A DNA stretch of 42,607 nucleotides from Gammaproteobacteria bacterium (GTDB lineage Bacteria; Pseudomonadota; Gammaproteobacteria; SZUA-229), in the NCBI GenBank assembly GCA_015488885.1, contig WFMW01000011.1:1-42607 (forward strand), in the 5' to 3' direction. How positions within the stretch are numbered: the stretch's first letter is position 1; the number at the start of each line of letters is the position of its first letter. Of this stretch, positions 7,624 through 16,425 are shown piece after piece. Made by a program: the position numbers and the translations under genes. The notes under the pieces were generated by a model, which saw nothing but the letters and a program-made list of their open reading frames with translations, had not been told where the DNA came from and did not search any database.

Positions 7624-9801
7624 ATGAGCATTAATGAGCAAAAAATACTGATTGTTGACGACGACCCCATCGTTTTAAAAAGTTTAAAAGATTTATTAAC
7701 TGTCAGGGGCTACAACACCCATGCCGCCATCGGTGGCCAGGAAGCCATCTGCCAGTTAGACCAGAACATTTTTGACCTGGTTTTACTCGACCTGTATATG
7801 CCATACGTCAACGGCCATGATGTGATGGCGCATATTCGCACCCGGAACATTAATACATCGGTGATTGTTGTCAGCGGCGAAACCTCCTTTGAAGCCGCAA
7901 AAAATGCCTGTTCGCAGGGTGCATACGACTTTTTACGCAAACCCTATGCCACCGACGAACTGCTTATCACTATTAACAATGCATTAAAAGAAAAGCATCT
8001 GCAAAAACAGAATATGTTTATGCAGAAACAAATGGTCGAATCGGAACGACTGCACCGTTATATCGTTAACACCTCACCGGATATTATTTATATTCTGGAT
8101 CACGAAGGCAATTTTACCTTTATTAACGAACGCATCGAATCGTTACTGGGTTTCAGCAAAAAAGACATCATTGGCAAACATTATTCATTCCTGGTACATC
8201 AGGAAGACATGGAACAGGCCAAATACGTATTTAACGAACGCCGCATCGGTACTCGCGCATCGAAAAATATTGAACTTCGACTCAAATGTAAGGATGAAAA
8301 AAATGGTCGTCATTTTAATACTCGAACATTACCGATAGAACTAAGTTCTATCGGCATGTACAGCAGTGAAAACAACCGTAATAAAGCCTACCTTGGTACT
8401 TATGGTGTAGCACGTGATATCACCGATCGCAAACAGGCCGAAGAAACCATTAACTTCCAGGCCTACCATGACCTGCTCACTAAATTACCTAACCGTGCAC
8501 TGCTGCGTGACCGTCTCAGTCTGGCAATCAGCCAGGCAAAACGTGATAATGAAAAACTTGCGGTAATGTTTCTTGACCTCGATCGCTTTAAAAATATTAA
8601 TGACAGCCTGGGTCACATGATCGGTGACGAACTGTTGCAGCAGGTAAGCGGCCGACTCAAAGGTTGCATCCGTGAAGGCGATACCCTGGCACGTTTTGGC
8701 GGTGATGAATTTACCCTGTTATTACCCAGAATTGCTCATCCACGCAAGGATGCTGCCATGCTTGCTGAAAAAATCACCCTTGCTTTAAAACGGCCTTTTT
8801 TAATTGATGGTCATGAACTGTATGTGAGCACCAGCATTGGCATTGCCATGTATCCACAGGACGGCACCCAGATGGACAGCCTGATCAAACACGCTGACAT
8901 TGCCATGTACCACGTTAAAGGCCAGGGAAAAAATGGCTTCCAGTTCTATTCTAATGAAATGAATGCACCCTATTATGAAAAACTTTCACTCGAAACTGGC
9001 ATTCATAAAGCGCTGGATAACAATGAATTTAGACTGGTCTACCAGCCACAGATAAATCTGAACAGTGGGGAGATTGTGGGTGTTGAAGCTCTATTGCGCT
9101 GGGAACACCCGGATCATGGCACCATATCACCCTGTGAATTTATTCCTTTTGCTGAAGAAAGCGGCATGATTGTTGATATTGGCCGCTGGGTATTCAAAAC
9201 AGCAGTTGCCGAATTACATAAATGGCGTCAGGCCGGATTACCGAATGTACGCATGGCTATTAATATGTGTGCCCGCCAGTTAATGGAAGCAGATATTGTT
9301 GATTATATTATTTTAACCATGAAGGAATACCATCTGCCGGGCAACAGCATTGAACTTGAAATTACCGAAAATGCGATTATGGAAGACATGGATGTTGTGA
9401 TCCATAAACTGGGTGAATTAAGCCGCTATGGCATTACGATTGCCATTGACGATTTTGGTACTGGTTATTCCTCGCTGAGTTATTTACATAAACTGCCGAT
9501 ACAGACCTTAAAAATCGACCGCGCTTTTCTCAAGCAAAGCCGGATAAATAAAGGTGATAACACCATTATTAACACCATTGTTGCGATGGCAAAAGGCCTG
9601 CATTTGAATGTCATTGCTGAAGGTGTAGAAACCCATGCCCAGCTGGAATATTTACGTGAAATTGAATGTAGTGAAGCACAGGGTTTTCTATTTGGAAAAC
9701 CCCTGCCTCCTGATATTATTTCACAGCTATTAATTCAGGAACCTTATGCTACACCAGCTGTAAAAACCGGCATGGTTCGGGGTACACAACGGCGGCATTA
9801 A
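7624..9801 (+). CDS. Response regulator with PAS, GGDEF and EAL domains (c-di-GMP turnover)
   Basis: This is a 725-aa protein. The receiver domain occupies residues 1 to about 120, with acidic pocket VDDD (11-14), phospho-acceptor Asp56 in LLDLYMP and Lys106 in LRKPYA. A PAS domain follows (about 140-270, ending in the usual GVARDITDRKQAE). The GGDEF domain (about 275-440) has an intact GGDEF motif at 359-363 and an RxxD inhibitory site (R350-D353) five residues before it. The EAL domain (about 455-705) keeps EALLRWEHP (from Glu488), the EITENAIMED block, DDFGTGYSS, KIDRAFL, IAEGVE and QGFLFGKPL. Both enzymatic centres therefore look competent, and synthesis and hydrolysis of c-di-GMP are both possible. 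The start is the ATG at 7624, which gives MSINEQKILIVDDD; a GTG at 7606 would add six residues. Confidence 0.9.
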   Translation: MSINEQKILIVDDDPIVLKSLKDLLTVRGYNTHAAIGGQEAICQLDQNIFDLVLLDLYMPYVNGHDVMAHIRTRNINTSVIVVSGETSFEAAKNACSQGAYDFLRKPYATDELLITINNALKEKHLQKQNMFMQKQMVESERLHRYIVNTSPDIIYILDHEGNFTFINERIESLLGFSKKDIIGKHYSFLVHQEDMEQAKYVFNERRIGTRASKNIELRLKCKDEKNGRHFNTRTLPIELSSIGMYSSENNRNKAYLGTYGVARDITDRKQAEETINFQAYHDLLTKLPNRALLRDRLSLAISQAKRDNEKLAVMFLDLDRFKNINDSLGHMIGDELLQQVSGRLKGCIREGDTLARFGGDEFTLLLPRIAHPRKDAAMLAEKITLALKRPFLIDGHELYVSTSIGIAMYPQDGTQMDSLIKHADIAMYHVKGQGKNGFQFYSNEMNAPYYEKLSLETGIHKALDNNEFRLVYQPQINLNSGEIVGVEALLRWEHPDHGTISPCEFIPFAEESGMIVDIGRWVFKTAVAELHKWRQAGLPNVRMAINMCARQLMEADIVDYIILTMKEYHLPGNSIELEITENAIMEDMDVVIHKLGELSRYGITIAIDDFGTGYSSLSYLHKLPIQTLKIDRAFLKQSRINKGDNTIINTIVAMAKGLHLNVIAEGVETHAQLEYLREIECSEAQGFLFGKPLPPDIISQLLIQEPYATPAVKTGMVRGTQRRH

Positions 9802-9886
9802 CCCGGATATTTCATGGGAATGCAGGATTTTTGGGTGGATGTTATATAAAAGCAGTCAGTGAGTCCATTTGGATGATTCGGGTTAA
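9798..9886. repeat. 89-bp element with inverted ends, beginning at the stop codon of the regulator gene
   Basis: The left end TTAACCCGGAT (9798-9808) is inverted at the right end, where 9886-9876 reads TTAACCCGAAT on the minus strand. The first 24 bases of the region (9797-9820) recur at 26314-26337 with one mismatch. The right end forms the 12-base palindrome CGGGTTAACCCG (9879-9890), and a run of seven T follows at about 9902. The element fills most of the gap between two convergent genes. It may be a short mobile-repeat relic or a bidirectional stop for transcription. Confidence 0.5.
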
Positions 9887-9920
9887 CCCGGAACCTGTTA
9901 ATTTTTTTACCACCGACTAT

Positions 9921-11738
9921 TTATTTTGCCCGTCCACGACTGGCAGTTTTACGGCCATTTTCCGTCAAAATTTTCTTGCGGATGCGAATACTTGAAGGTG
10001 TCACTTCAACCAGTTCATCATCATCAATAAATTCCAGCGCCTGCTCCAGGGTAAATTGAATATGTGGTGACAGGGTCAGCGCTTCATCGGTGCCTGAAGC
10101 ACGCACATTAGTCAGTGGTTTAGGTTTAATCGGGTTGACCACCAGATCATTATCACGCGAGTGAATACCCACTATCATGCCTTCGTAAACTTCCTCATTG
10201 TTACCTACCAGTAATTTACCGCGTTCCTGCAACGGACATAAGGAATAAGCCACCGCCTTGCCACGGGCATTGGAAATCAACACCCCGTTAATACGCTGGC
10301 CAATACTGTCCTGCTGCAATGGCCCGTAATGGTCAAAGACATTATAAAGCAAACCGGTTCCTGAGGTCATGGTCAGAAAATCGGTACGAAACCCGATCAG
10401 GCCCCGGGCGGGAATAATATAATCCAGCCGAACCCGTCCCTTCCCATCCGGCACCATATCTTTCAGCTCCGCCTTGCGCGTACCCAGCGCTTCCATCACC
10501 GCCCCCTGATGATCTACTTCAACATCGACGGTCAGCTCTTCATACGGCTCCTGCCTGACCCCGTCCTTTTCATGAATGATTACTTCAGGCCGCCCCACTG
10601 CCAGCTCAAAATTCTCCCGACGCATAGTCTCAATTAATACCGATAGATGCAATTCACCACGACCGGAAACCTTGTATTTATCCCCCTCAACCTGTTCTAC
10701 CCGCAAGGCAACATTATGCTTTAATTCCTGTTGCAGGCGATCCCAGATATTCCGACTGGTTACATATTTACCTTCATTACCGGAAAAAGGTGATGAATTA
10801 GCCTGAAATACCATGCTAATCGTCGGTTCATCAACACTCATGGGCGGCAAGGCTTCGACCTGATTCGGGTCACACAGAGTATCGGAAATCGACAATGGAT
10901 CAATACCGGTAATCGCCACAATATCACCTGCCTCTGCAGATGCCACCTCTACCCGTTCCAGCCCGTTGAAACTTAATACCTGCAAAACACGACCACCGCG
11001 TACCTTGTCGGCAGCATCAATAATTTTCACGGCCATATTGGTTTTGACTTCACCACGACGGATGCGGCCAATACCGATTATGCCCACATAGCTGTTATAA
11101 TCGAGTGTTGAGATTTGAAGTTGCAGCGGCCCGTCTTTATCTACTTCTGGCGCATGCACATGTTCAATAATGGCATTGAATAACGGGGTCATATCACCAC
11201 TGGTAATCGCCGCATCATCCCCGGCATAACCATTAATGGCTGAACAGTAAATCACCGGAAAGTCCAGCTGCTCATCGGTTGCCCCCAGCTTGTCAAACAG
11301 ATCAAAGGTGAGATCCAGCGCCCGATCAGGGTCGGCACCTTCACGGTCAATCTTGTTAATCACCACAATCGGTCGAAAACCCATAGCAAAAGCTTTTTGG
11401 GTAACAAACCGGGTCTGCGGCATCGGCCCATCCACCGCATCAACCAGCAACAACACCGAATCCACCATCGACAGCACGCGTTCGACTTCACCGCCAAAAT
11501 CAGCATGTCCCGGGGTATCGACAATATTGATATGATAGCCTTGCCAGTTAATCGCGGTGTTTTTTGAGGTGATGGTGATGCCGCGTTCTTTTTCCTGATC
11601 GTTGGAATCCATGACCCTTTCGGTAGGTGCTTTGCGCTCATCCAGAGTACCGGACTGTTGTAGCAACTGGTCAACCAGTGTGGTTTTGCCATGATCAACA
11701 TGGGCAATAATGGCAATATTGCGAATTTGCTTATTCAC
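9921..11738 (-). CDS. typA: Ribosome-associated GTPase TypA/BipA
   Basis: This 605-aa protein has the full length of the TypA/BipA family of translational GTPases, which bind the ribosome and help 50S assembly and stress or cold adaptation. The G motifs are all present: AHVDHGKT (12-19), the switch region RGITITSKN (52-60), DTPGHAD (74-80) and NKID (128-131). EF-G-like domains III and V and the family's own C-terminal domain follow, with [19 protein letters not shown] and a C-terminus ending in basic residues. The start is a GTG at 11738, supported by AGAGAG (11749-11744) five bases upstream. A TATAAT lies about 31 bases before the start. Confidence 0.97.
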   Translation of the reverse strand: MNKQIRNIAIIAHVDHGKTTLVDQLLQQSGTLDERKAPTERVMDSNDQEKERGITITSKNTAINWQGYHINIVDTPGHADFGGEVERVLSMVDSVLLLVDAVDGPMPQTRFVTQKAFAMGFRPIVVINKIDREGADPDRALDLTFDLFDKLGATDEQLDFPVIYCSAINGYAGDDAAITSGDMTPLFNAIIEHVHAPEVDKDGPLQLQISTLDYNSYVGIIGIGRIRRGEVKTNMAVKIIDAADKVRGGRVLQVLSFNGLERVEVASAEAGDIVAITGIDPLSISDTLCDPNQVEALPPMSVDEPTISMVFQANSSPFSGNEGKYVTSRNIWDRLQQELKHNVALRVEQVEGDKYKVSGRGELHLSVLIETMRRENFELAVGRPEVIIHEKDGVRQEPYEELTVDVEVDHQGAVMEALGTRKAELKDMVPDGKGRVRLDYIIPARGLIGFRTDFLTMTSGTGLLYNVFDHYGPLQQDSIGQRINGVLISNARGKAVAYSLCPLQERGKLLVGNNEEVYEGMIVGIHSRDNDLVVNPIKPKPLTNVRASGTDEALTLSPHIQFTLEQALEFIDDDELVEVTPSSIRIRKKILTENGRKTASRGRAK

Positions 11739-11769
11739 GATAACTCTCTAATCAGGGAAAAAGGGCGCT

Positions 11770-11775
11770 ATTATA
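11770..11775 (-). promoter_or_regulatory. Candidate -10 box for typA
   Basis: A perfect TATAAT is read on the minus strand about 31 bases ahead of the typA GTG. No acceptable -35 hexamer is present at the usual spacing, so support is weak. Confidence 0.3.
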
Positions 11776-11800
11776 GGGGGTTTACTGCAAAGATACTGCA

Positions 11801-12535
11801 TTAATTTAATTTTTTTAGATTTATCCAGCCACGCACTGCTTCACGAGCCGGTTTATTGACCGGTCTGACCAGTAAACCGGTACGCGAGATGAGTACGGTA
11901 TATTTTGCACCATCCGTCATTGGCAGAAATATTGCACTGCCAAAAATGGCATCAACAAAATGCAGTTTGTCGGCATAATCATGCGCCCATGTCCAGATAT
12001 CCAGCGTCCAGTCATTTAGTTGCCATTGAGCAGTACTGGATGCATCCAGTGTATCGGCTGACAGTAATGAATAAATCGTGCGCGGTGCCTGGCGAGCCTG
12101 TTTAATATTGCGATAACGCCCTGCCAGACGATAGAGACGATAACCGGCATCCAGCCCCAGCAAACTGGCCAGCCCTTTCCAGATTAATACCTGTGCATCC
12201 AGCTGCCATTCGTCGCCACGTAAATCGAAAAGTTGTTGTTTACCGGTATCTCGTCGGCTTAACGTAACATGATAAAGCTGGGGCCGGATACGCGTAAACT
12301 GTATATCTGCAACCGGTCGCTCATAAACCAGGCGCTGATAGGTATGTAAATTAGAAGCCAGCAACAGGAAAACAGCCGCTATGGCAAAAAAAACCATAGC
12401 AGCCGATGTCAGGCCAAGACCCGATAGCAGACGCCGTCGAAACAGGACACGCAAACCCCGGGCAAAAATGACCACTGCCAATACGGCAAACAGCCCGCTA
12501 ATAACGGGTATAGCGGACATCGGGAAATTGCCCAT
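11801..12535 (-). CDS. Conserved membrane protein of unknown function, two TM helices
   Basis: This is a 244-aa protein with two N-terminal hydrophobic helices (about residues 7-31 and 40-62) separated by an Arg-rich turn (RGLRVLFRRR). After that comes a region of about 180 residues that is probably periplasmic. It includes LYHVTLSRRDTGKQQLFDLRGDEWQLDAQVLIW and then helical stretches (GLDAGYRLYRLAGRYRNI). The C-terminus has a strand-rich part ending in a tyrosine/isoleucine segment and an RGWINL tail. I recall similar proteins of about 240 aa in gammaproteobacteria carrying efflux-related names without experimental support, so no function is given. It starts 22 bases after the stop of the TPR gene, suggesting one transcript, and lies upstream of typA. 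The ATG at 12535 has a weak RBS; the ATG at 12520 is an alternative. Confidence 0.7.
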   Translation of the reverse strand: MGNFPMSAIPVISGLFAVLAVVIFARGLRVLFRRRLLSGLGLTSAAMVFFAIAAVFLLLASNLHTYQRLVYERPVADIQFTRIRPQLYHVTLSRRDTGKQQLFDLRGDEWQLDAQVLIWKGLASLLGLDAGYRLYRLAGRYRNIKQARQAPRTIYSLLSADTLDASSTAQWQLNDWTLDIWTWAHDYADKLHFVDAIFGSAIFLPMTDGAKYTVLISRTGLLVRPVNKPAREAVRGWINLKKLN

Positions 12536-12557
12536 TCATGACGGCTTATTCGTTTCG

Positions 12558-13589
12558 TTAATTGCGTATTCTGGCTCGGGTCTGCCGGGCTTTTTCCGGC
12601 TCCCCGGTGGTTTCGTAAATAGTTGCCAGGGTATCCAGTGCACGCGGGTTATCGGTATCGACCGACAGGGCCTGCTCACATAGATCAATGGCTTTGGCGG
12701 TATTGCCCAAATGCTGCTGAACCCGCGCAAGCCCGAGCACGGCATACAGGTCATGACCAACTTTCAGGCTGGAATTATAATGATATATTGCCTCATCAAG
12801 CTGATTCAACGAAACCAATGCGTCACCAACCCGTGTCCATAAGGACTGGTTATCGGGTTCCTGGTCGAGAATTTTATCCCACCAGAAAACCGCTTTTTCC
12901 ATTTTTAGCTGCCCACGATAACAGTCACCCATGCCAAACAGGGCAAAATTATTATCCGGTTCAATCTCCAGTGCGCTTTCGTATAAACTCATTGCCCGGT
13001 CAAATTCCTTACGCCTGCGATAAATATTTCCCATCATGGTCATCAGCACCACATTATGTGAACTGTTTTTTGACATCAGCTTTTCAAAACAGTCGAGTGC
13101 TTTTTCATCATCCTGCTGAGCGTAATACACATTACCCAGGCCCAACAGGGCGAACGGATCATAAGGCCGAATCCGCAGGGATTGTTCATAAAAATCAATC
13201 GCCTGCTCAATCTGATTCATTTTATGATAAGCATCGGCAATACGCACCATAACATGGCTGTCTTTGGGGTTGATCTCCAGATAACGCAGCCAGTAGGCAA
13301 TCGCCTCCTGTGGCCGCTTCATCCCGCGACGCGCATCCCCCGCACCACGCAGAGCAAAAATATTATTGGGATCAAACTTTAATACCTCATCGTATTGCTG
13401 CCCCGATTCAACAAAACGATTCAGCTTGCGATAAACATCACCCAGCCCCGAAAGCACATAGGGATTTTCTGCATCCATGGCTTTCGCTTCAAGATACACC
13501 TTTTCGGCCGCTTCAAACTGCCCGCTACGAAATAGCCGACTGCCTTTTTTCGATAACTCAATAATTGCTTTTTTAGATATTTCTGACAT
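12558..13589 (-). CDS. Tetratricopeptide repeat protein
   Basis: This 343-aa protein is built almost entirely of about ten 34-residue TPR units, each showing the W/L-G-Y-A-F-A-P pattern. Examples are ENPYVLSGLGDVYRKLNRF, DPFALLGLGNVYYAQQDDEK and DNNFALFGMGDCYRGQL. TPR arrays act as protein-binding scaffolds. No signal peptide or membrane segment is seen, so it is probably cytoplasmic. The ATG at 13589 (MSEISKKAIIELSKKG) is chosen. An in-frame extension to 13640 gives a poorly ordered N-terminus (MLVYNQHHQLPERTAIS) with no RBS. Partners and role are unknown. One TGTAA-N7-CGAC motif lies about 80 bp upstream. Confidence 0.85.
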   Translation of the reverse strand: MSEISKKAIIELSKKGSRLFRSGQFEAAEKVYLEAKAMDAENPYVLSGLGDVYRKLNRFVESGQQYDEVLKFDPNNIFALRGAGDARRGMKRPQEAIAYWLRYLEINPKDSHVMVRIADAYHKMNQIEQAIDFYEQSLRIRPYDPFALLGLGNVYYAQQDDEKALDCFEKLMSKNSSHNVVLMTMMGNIYRRRKEFDRAMSLYESALEIEPDNNFALFGMGDCYRGQLKMEKAVFWWDKILDQEPDNQSLWTRVGDALVSLNQLDEAIYHYNSSLKVGHDLYAVLGLARVQQHLGNTAKAIDLCEQALSVDTDNPRALDTLATIYETTGEPEKARQTRARIRN

Positions 13590-13668
13590 ACTGATAGCTG
13601 TTCTTTCTGGTAACTGATGATGCTGATTATACACTAACATATGTTCTTCGCTCTTTTAACTATACTTA

Positions 13669-13684
13669 TGTAACTTTTACCGAC
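13669..13684 (+). promoter_or_regulatory. Single TGTAA-N7-CGAC motif
   Basis: TGTAACTTTTACCGAC has exactly the same architecture as the three repeats at 32141-32356, including the TAC before CGAC. It lies between the divergent TPR and exonuclease genes. No GG-N10-GC pair typical of sigma-54 promoters was found next to it, so function is doubtful. Confidence 0.25.
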
Positions 13685-13742
13685 ACCGCGTTTATTACCC
13701 TATCGACCCGCAGACCAAAAGCTATAGGCTACCACTCCCAAT

Positions 13743-14651
13743 ATGATAAATCCGCCCGGCCCTACACGAAAAAAACGTATTTACCTTATCGATTCCAGTA
13801 TATATATTTTTCGTGGCTGGCATGTCTATTCAGATGAGATCGTTGATTGTGAAGGCCAACCGAGTAACGCGGTTTATGGCTTCACTGAATTTTTACGTGA
13901 ACTGCTGGTTCTTGAACAGCCTGAATATATTGCCTGCGCCTTTGATGCCAGACAGACCCATTCCTACCGGCGCGAAATCTACCCGGAATATAAAGCCAAC
14001 CGCCCTCCTGCCCCGATAGCATTGAAAAATCAGTTTAAACACTGCCGCAACTTCTGTCGTGCTGCCGGTATTGCGGACTTTTCCAGCAACCGTTTTGAAG
14101 GCGATGATATTATCGGCACCCTGGCCACCCGTCTACGCAAGGATGGCTTTGCCATTACCATTCTCAGCGCCGACAAAGACCTTGCACAATTACTCCGCCC
14201 TGGCGATATCTGGTGGGATTATGCCCGCAATAAAATTTTACATTACAAAGATGTGGAAAAAAACTTTGGTGTCAAACCCGAACTTATTGCCGACATGCTA
14301 GCTCTGGCAGGTGACAAGGTTGACAATATCCCCGGCATTCCTGGTATCGGTTATACCCTGGCGGCAAAATTACTGAAAAAATATCCTGGCGTAGAATCTA
14401 TTATGGAAAATATTGATAAAATTTCAGCCATGAAATTTCGTGGTGCCGCCAGAATTCAGGCACTGGTTGATGAACATCAGCATATATTACCCATGACCAA
14501 ACAGCTTACCACCATTGTCACCGATGCTGAATTCAAAGGCCCAAAACAGGATTTACGCTGGTCAGGTATTAATAAACTCTCTATGCAGACCATATTTGAG
14601 CAGTTTAATGCTGCCCCGGCAAGATGCCAGCGCTGGTTTGATTTAGCCTAG
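13743..14651 (+). CDS. 5'-3' exonuclease / flap endonuclease of the DNA polymerase I N-terminal type
   Basis: This 302-aa stand-alone nuclease corresponds to the N-terminal domain of DNA polymerase I and would be a metal-dependent flap or 5'-3' exonuclease in replication and repair. The acidic metal ligands are in their usual blocks: Asp17 in LIDSS, Asp68 in FDAR, Glu119-Asp121-Asp122 in FEGDD, Asp144 and Asp146 in SADKD, and Asp191 and Asp194 in GDKVDN. Other hallmarks are YKANRP (83-88) and the helix-three-turn-helix GIPGIGYTLAAKLLKKY. It is somewhat longer than E. coli Xni (ExoIX), and I cannot tell whether it is an orthologue or another pol I-like nuclease, so no symbol is given. The last codons and the stop lie in a 15-bp tandem duplication. 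Confidence 0.9.
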   Translation: MINPPGPTRKKRIYLIDSSIYIFRGWHVYSDEIVDCEGQPSNAVYGFTEFLRELLVLEQPEYIACAFDARQTHSYRREIYPEYKANRPPAPIALKNQFKHCRNFCRAAGIADFSSNRFEGDDIIGTLATRLRKDGFAITILSADKDLAQLLRPGDIWWDYARNKILHYKDVEKNFGVKPELIADMLALAGDKVDNIPGIPGIGYTLAAKLLKKYPGVESIMENIDKISAMKFRGAARIQALVDEHQHILPMTKQLTTIVTDAEFKGPKQDLRWSGINKLSMQTIFEQFNAAPARCQRWFDLA

Positions 14652-14665
14652 TTTGATTTAGCCTA
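14636..14665. repeat. Exact 15-bp tandem duplication spanning the exonuclease stop codon
   Basis: GTTTGATTTAGCCTA occurs at 14636-14650 and again at 14651-14665. The first copy encodes the last residues (FDLA) and begins the TAG stop. The second copy is in frame and would encode FDLA again before a TAA if the first stop were read through. It probably arose by slippage. Confidence 0.9.
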
Positions 14666-14684
14666 AGAGTCTGTCCGGGAGTAG

Positions 14685-15698
14685 TTACTCCATCTCTAAT
14701 AATGACAACCCCTGTGTAATCGCTGATTCGTTGATTACGTCAAAAACCTGTTTGTCCGATACCGTTATCACCCCGCATAGATCCAGCCAGCCACAGCCTT
14801 TTAACCAGGCTGGCAAGGCAACAGCTCCCTGAAAAACCCTGGGTAATAGATACACTTTACCGTTTCTGAACAAACAGTTAAATGGCTGATTAGCCTGTTG
14901 ACAGCGTTCAATTAACTGCCAGCTTTGCGCACGGGTATCGGCTGTCAGACAGTTCACCGGATAATCCCGATTACCACCATTATGTGACCACTGTGTTTTC
15001 TCAACCGGCAAAGGCGCGGCGCGCACAAACCCCTGACAATGCAGATGATTAACCGATGCGCCTGCCGCCAGGCTATTGTAACCGATGGCAAAACCCGGGA
15101 TGTTTTTTACCACATCCTGCGCCAGTTCAAAAATGAAGTCATGTGCCATGCGGGTTAAATATTGCGGCTGGTTTTTTTCCGCTGCTATCACGATTAACAG
15201 GTGGTAATGACTAAACGGAAATTTGTTATACAGAACTTTCAGCGATACACCCCGATATATGGCCTGCCATAATATTTCCGGCTTTAAAAATGCCTTGTTA
15301 AAATGAAACCGGTCGGCATCAAACGTCTGCCGAATAGAGGTGAGGATTTGCGCTGAGGAACGTGTCGGGCGCAGGGCACGTAAAACATTCAGGGTTATCT
15401 CCCAACCACCTGATTGTCGTGTTTGCCATAAAGGAAGAGCGCGGATGTCCTGCCCCAACAGCTGCCTGAATACGGCCAGATCATCATCAGTAGCTTTCAA
15501 ACTACACTGATGATAACCCTGTTCAAGGGCGGAACCCTTTTGCTTCAATGCCTCCATCAATCGCTCTCTTGACGTATCATCCTGCAAACTGTTAGCCAGT
15601 ACCAGAATAAAAGCCCCCAGCTCATCATCAGACAACATGGCCTGCATTTTATTGATAAACAGGGCTTTAAACTGATTAAAATCTTCAGCAATAAACAT
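14685..15698 (-). CDS. HIT-superfamily protein, possible nucleotidyltransferase or hydrolase
   Basis: This is a 337-aa protein. A histidine-triad-like catalytic block (NSLAAGASVNHLHCQGF) places His218, His220 and Gln222 in an H-x-H-x-Q arrangement. About 55 residues earlier a strand PFSHYHLLIV (161-170) matches the first part of HIT/GalT folds, in which the substrate phosphate is bound. The context NSLxxxASVNHLH is reminiscent of GDP-hexose phosphorylases and of Apa2-like adenylyltransferases, rather than of the short Hint proteins. The N-terminal 140 residues are helical and not recognised. Substrate and reaction cannot be read from the sequence. It is convergent with the exonuclease gene and lies about 55 bp downstream of the ParA-like gene on the same strand, so the two may be co-transcribed. 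Confidence 0.65.
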   Translation of the reverse strand: MFIAEDFNQFKALFINKMQAMLSDDELGAFILVLANSLQDDTSRERLMEALKQKGSALEQGYHQCSLKATDDDLAVFRQLLGQDIRALPLWQTRQSGGWEITLNVLRALRPTRSSAQILTSIRQTFDADRFHFNKAFLKPEILWQAIYRGVSLKVLYNKFPFSHYHLLIVIAAEKNQPQYLTRMAHDFIFELAQDVVKNIPGFAIGYNSLAAGASVNHLHCQGFVRAAPLPVEKTQWSHNGGNRDYPVNCLTADTRAQSWQLIERCQQANQPFNCLFRNGKVYLLPRVFQGAVALPAWLKGCGWLDLCGVITVSDKQVFDVINESAITQGLSLLEME

Positions 15699-15754
15699 TA
15701 GTGAAAAAATCAGGAAAGAGGCAGTGGAAACGATAAAAAATACGCTTCATTTAC

Positions 15755-16393
15755 TCAGGGGCGGCTGCGTTTACTTTTTAACCACTTCACCAGCGGTTCC
15801 CAGTCAGCCAGATCCTGCCATACCTGCGAGGGAGGCAGTTCGAATATGCCCAGACCACGCTCTTCCGCTTTAATATAATTTTGTGTATCACGCAGGGTGG
15901 CGACATAGGGTAATTTCAGGCGCTTGATAAAATCATACAGTTCAGTGAATATTATGGTGTTTTCACGTACCCGGTTGGCAATAATACCGATTTTAATCTG
16001 CTTGCGTTTCACCCGGCCACTGGCCTGTAATTCCTGTAAATAGTCGGTTGCGGCGCGTATATCGATGGGTGAGGGCATCAGTGGAAACAGGATGGTTTCA
16101 ACTTTATGCAATAGCTGGGTGAGTTCTTTGCCATGTACCCGCGCCGGGGCATCCATAATCAGTACATCGGTATCTCGGGGACATTTTAGTGGATTTTTCC
16201 AGGCGGCAATGCCAGTAATCGGTTCCCGACTGCTATCACGCGCCTGTAACCATGCCATACTTGAAGCCTGTGGGTCATAATCGGCCAGTACCACTTTTTT
16301 ACCCATCTCAGCCGCATAATAACTGGCCAGATTGGTCGAGATTGTACTTTTACCGCAACCACCTTTGGCATTTAATACCAGTATTGTTCGCAT
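15755..16393 (-). CDS. ParA-family ATPase, orphan
   Basis: This 212-aa P-loop ATPase of the ParA/MinD group has the deviant Walker A KGGCGKST (10-17) with its signature lysine Lys10. It also has the Walker A' segment LADYDPQASS (about 36-45) and the Walker B VLIMDAPA (about 77-84). It lacks the N-terminal DNA-binding extension of plasmid ParA proteins and no ParB gene or parS-like repeat is nearby. A role in partitioning the chromosome is therefore unlikely. Small orphan ParA proteins usually position a protein cargo (chemoreceptor arrays, flagella, carboxysomes) or plasmid-like complexes; which applies here cannot be told. The ATG at 16393 is the natural start (MRTILVLNAKGG). The HIT-like gene follows downstream on the same strand. 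Confidence 0.88.
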   Translation of the reverse strand: MRTILVLNAKGGCGKSTISTNLASYYAAEMGKKVVLADYDPQASSMAWLQARDSSREPITGIAAWKNPLKCPRDTDVLIMDAPARVHGKELTQLLHKVETILFPLMPSPIDIRAATDYLQELQASGRVKRKQIKIGIIANRVRENTIIFTELYDFIKRLKLPYVATLRDTQNYIKAEERGLGIFELPPSQVWQDLADWEPLVKWLKSKRSRP

Positions 16394-16425
16394 TTTTGTC
16401 CCCTGTAAAAAGATACCGGGTAATT

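Noticed and set aside
12623-13252. 209-codon open frame on the plus strand
   Set aside because: It is antisense to the TPR gene, with no RBS and a composition typical of a shadow frame.
14668-14695. Small inverted repeat GGAGT-AGTT-ACTCC between the convergent exonuclease and HIT genes
   Set aside because: The stem is only five pairs and no T-tract follows on either strand, so a terminator is not supported.
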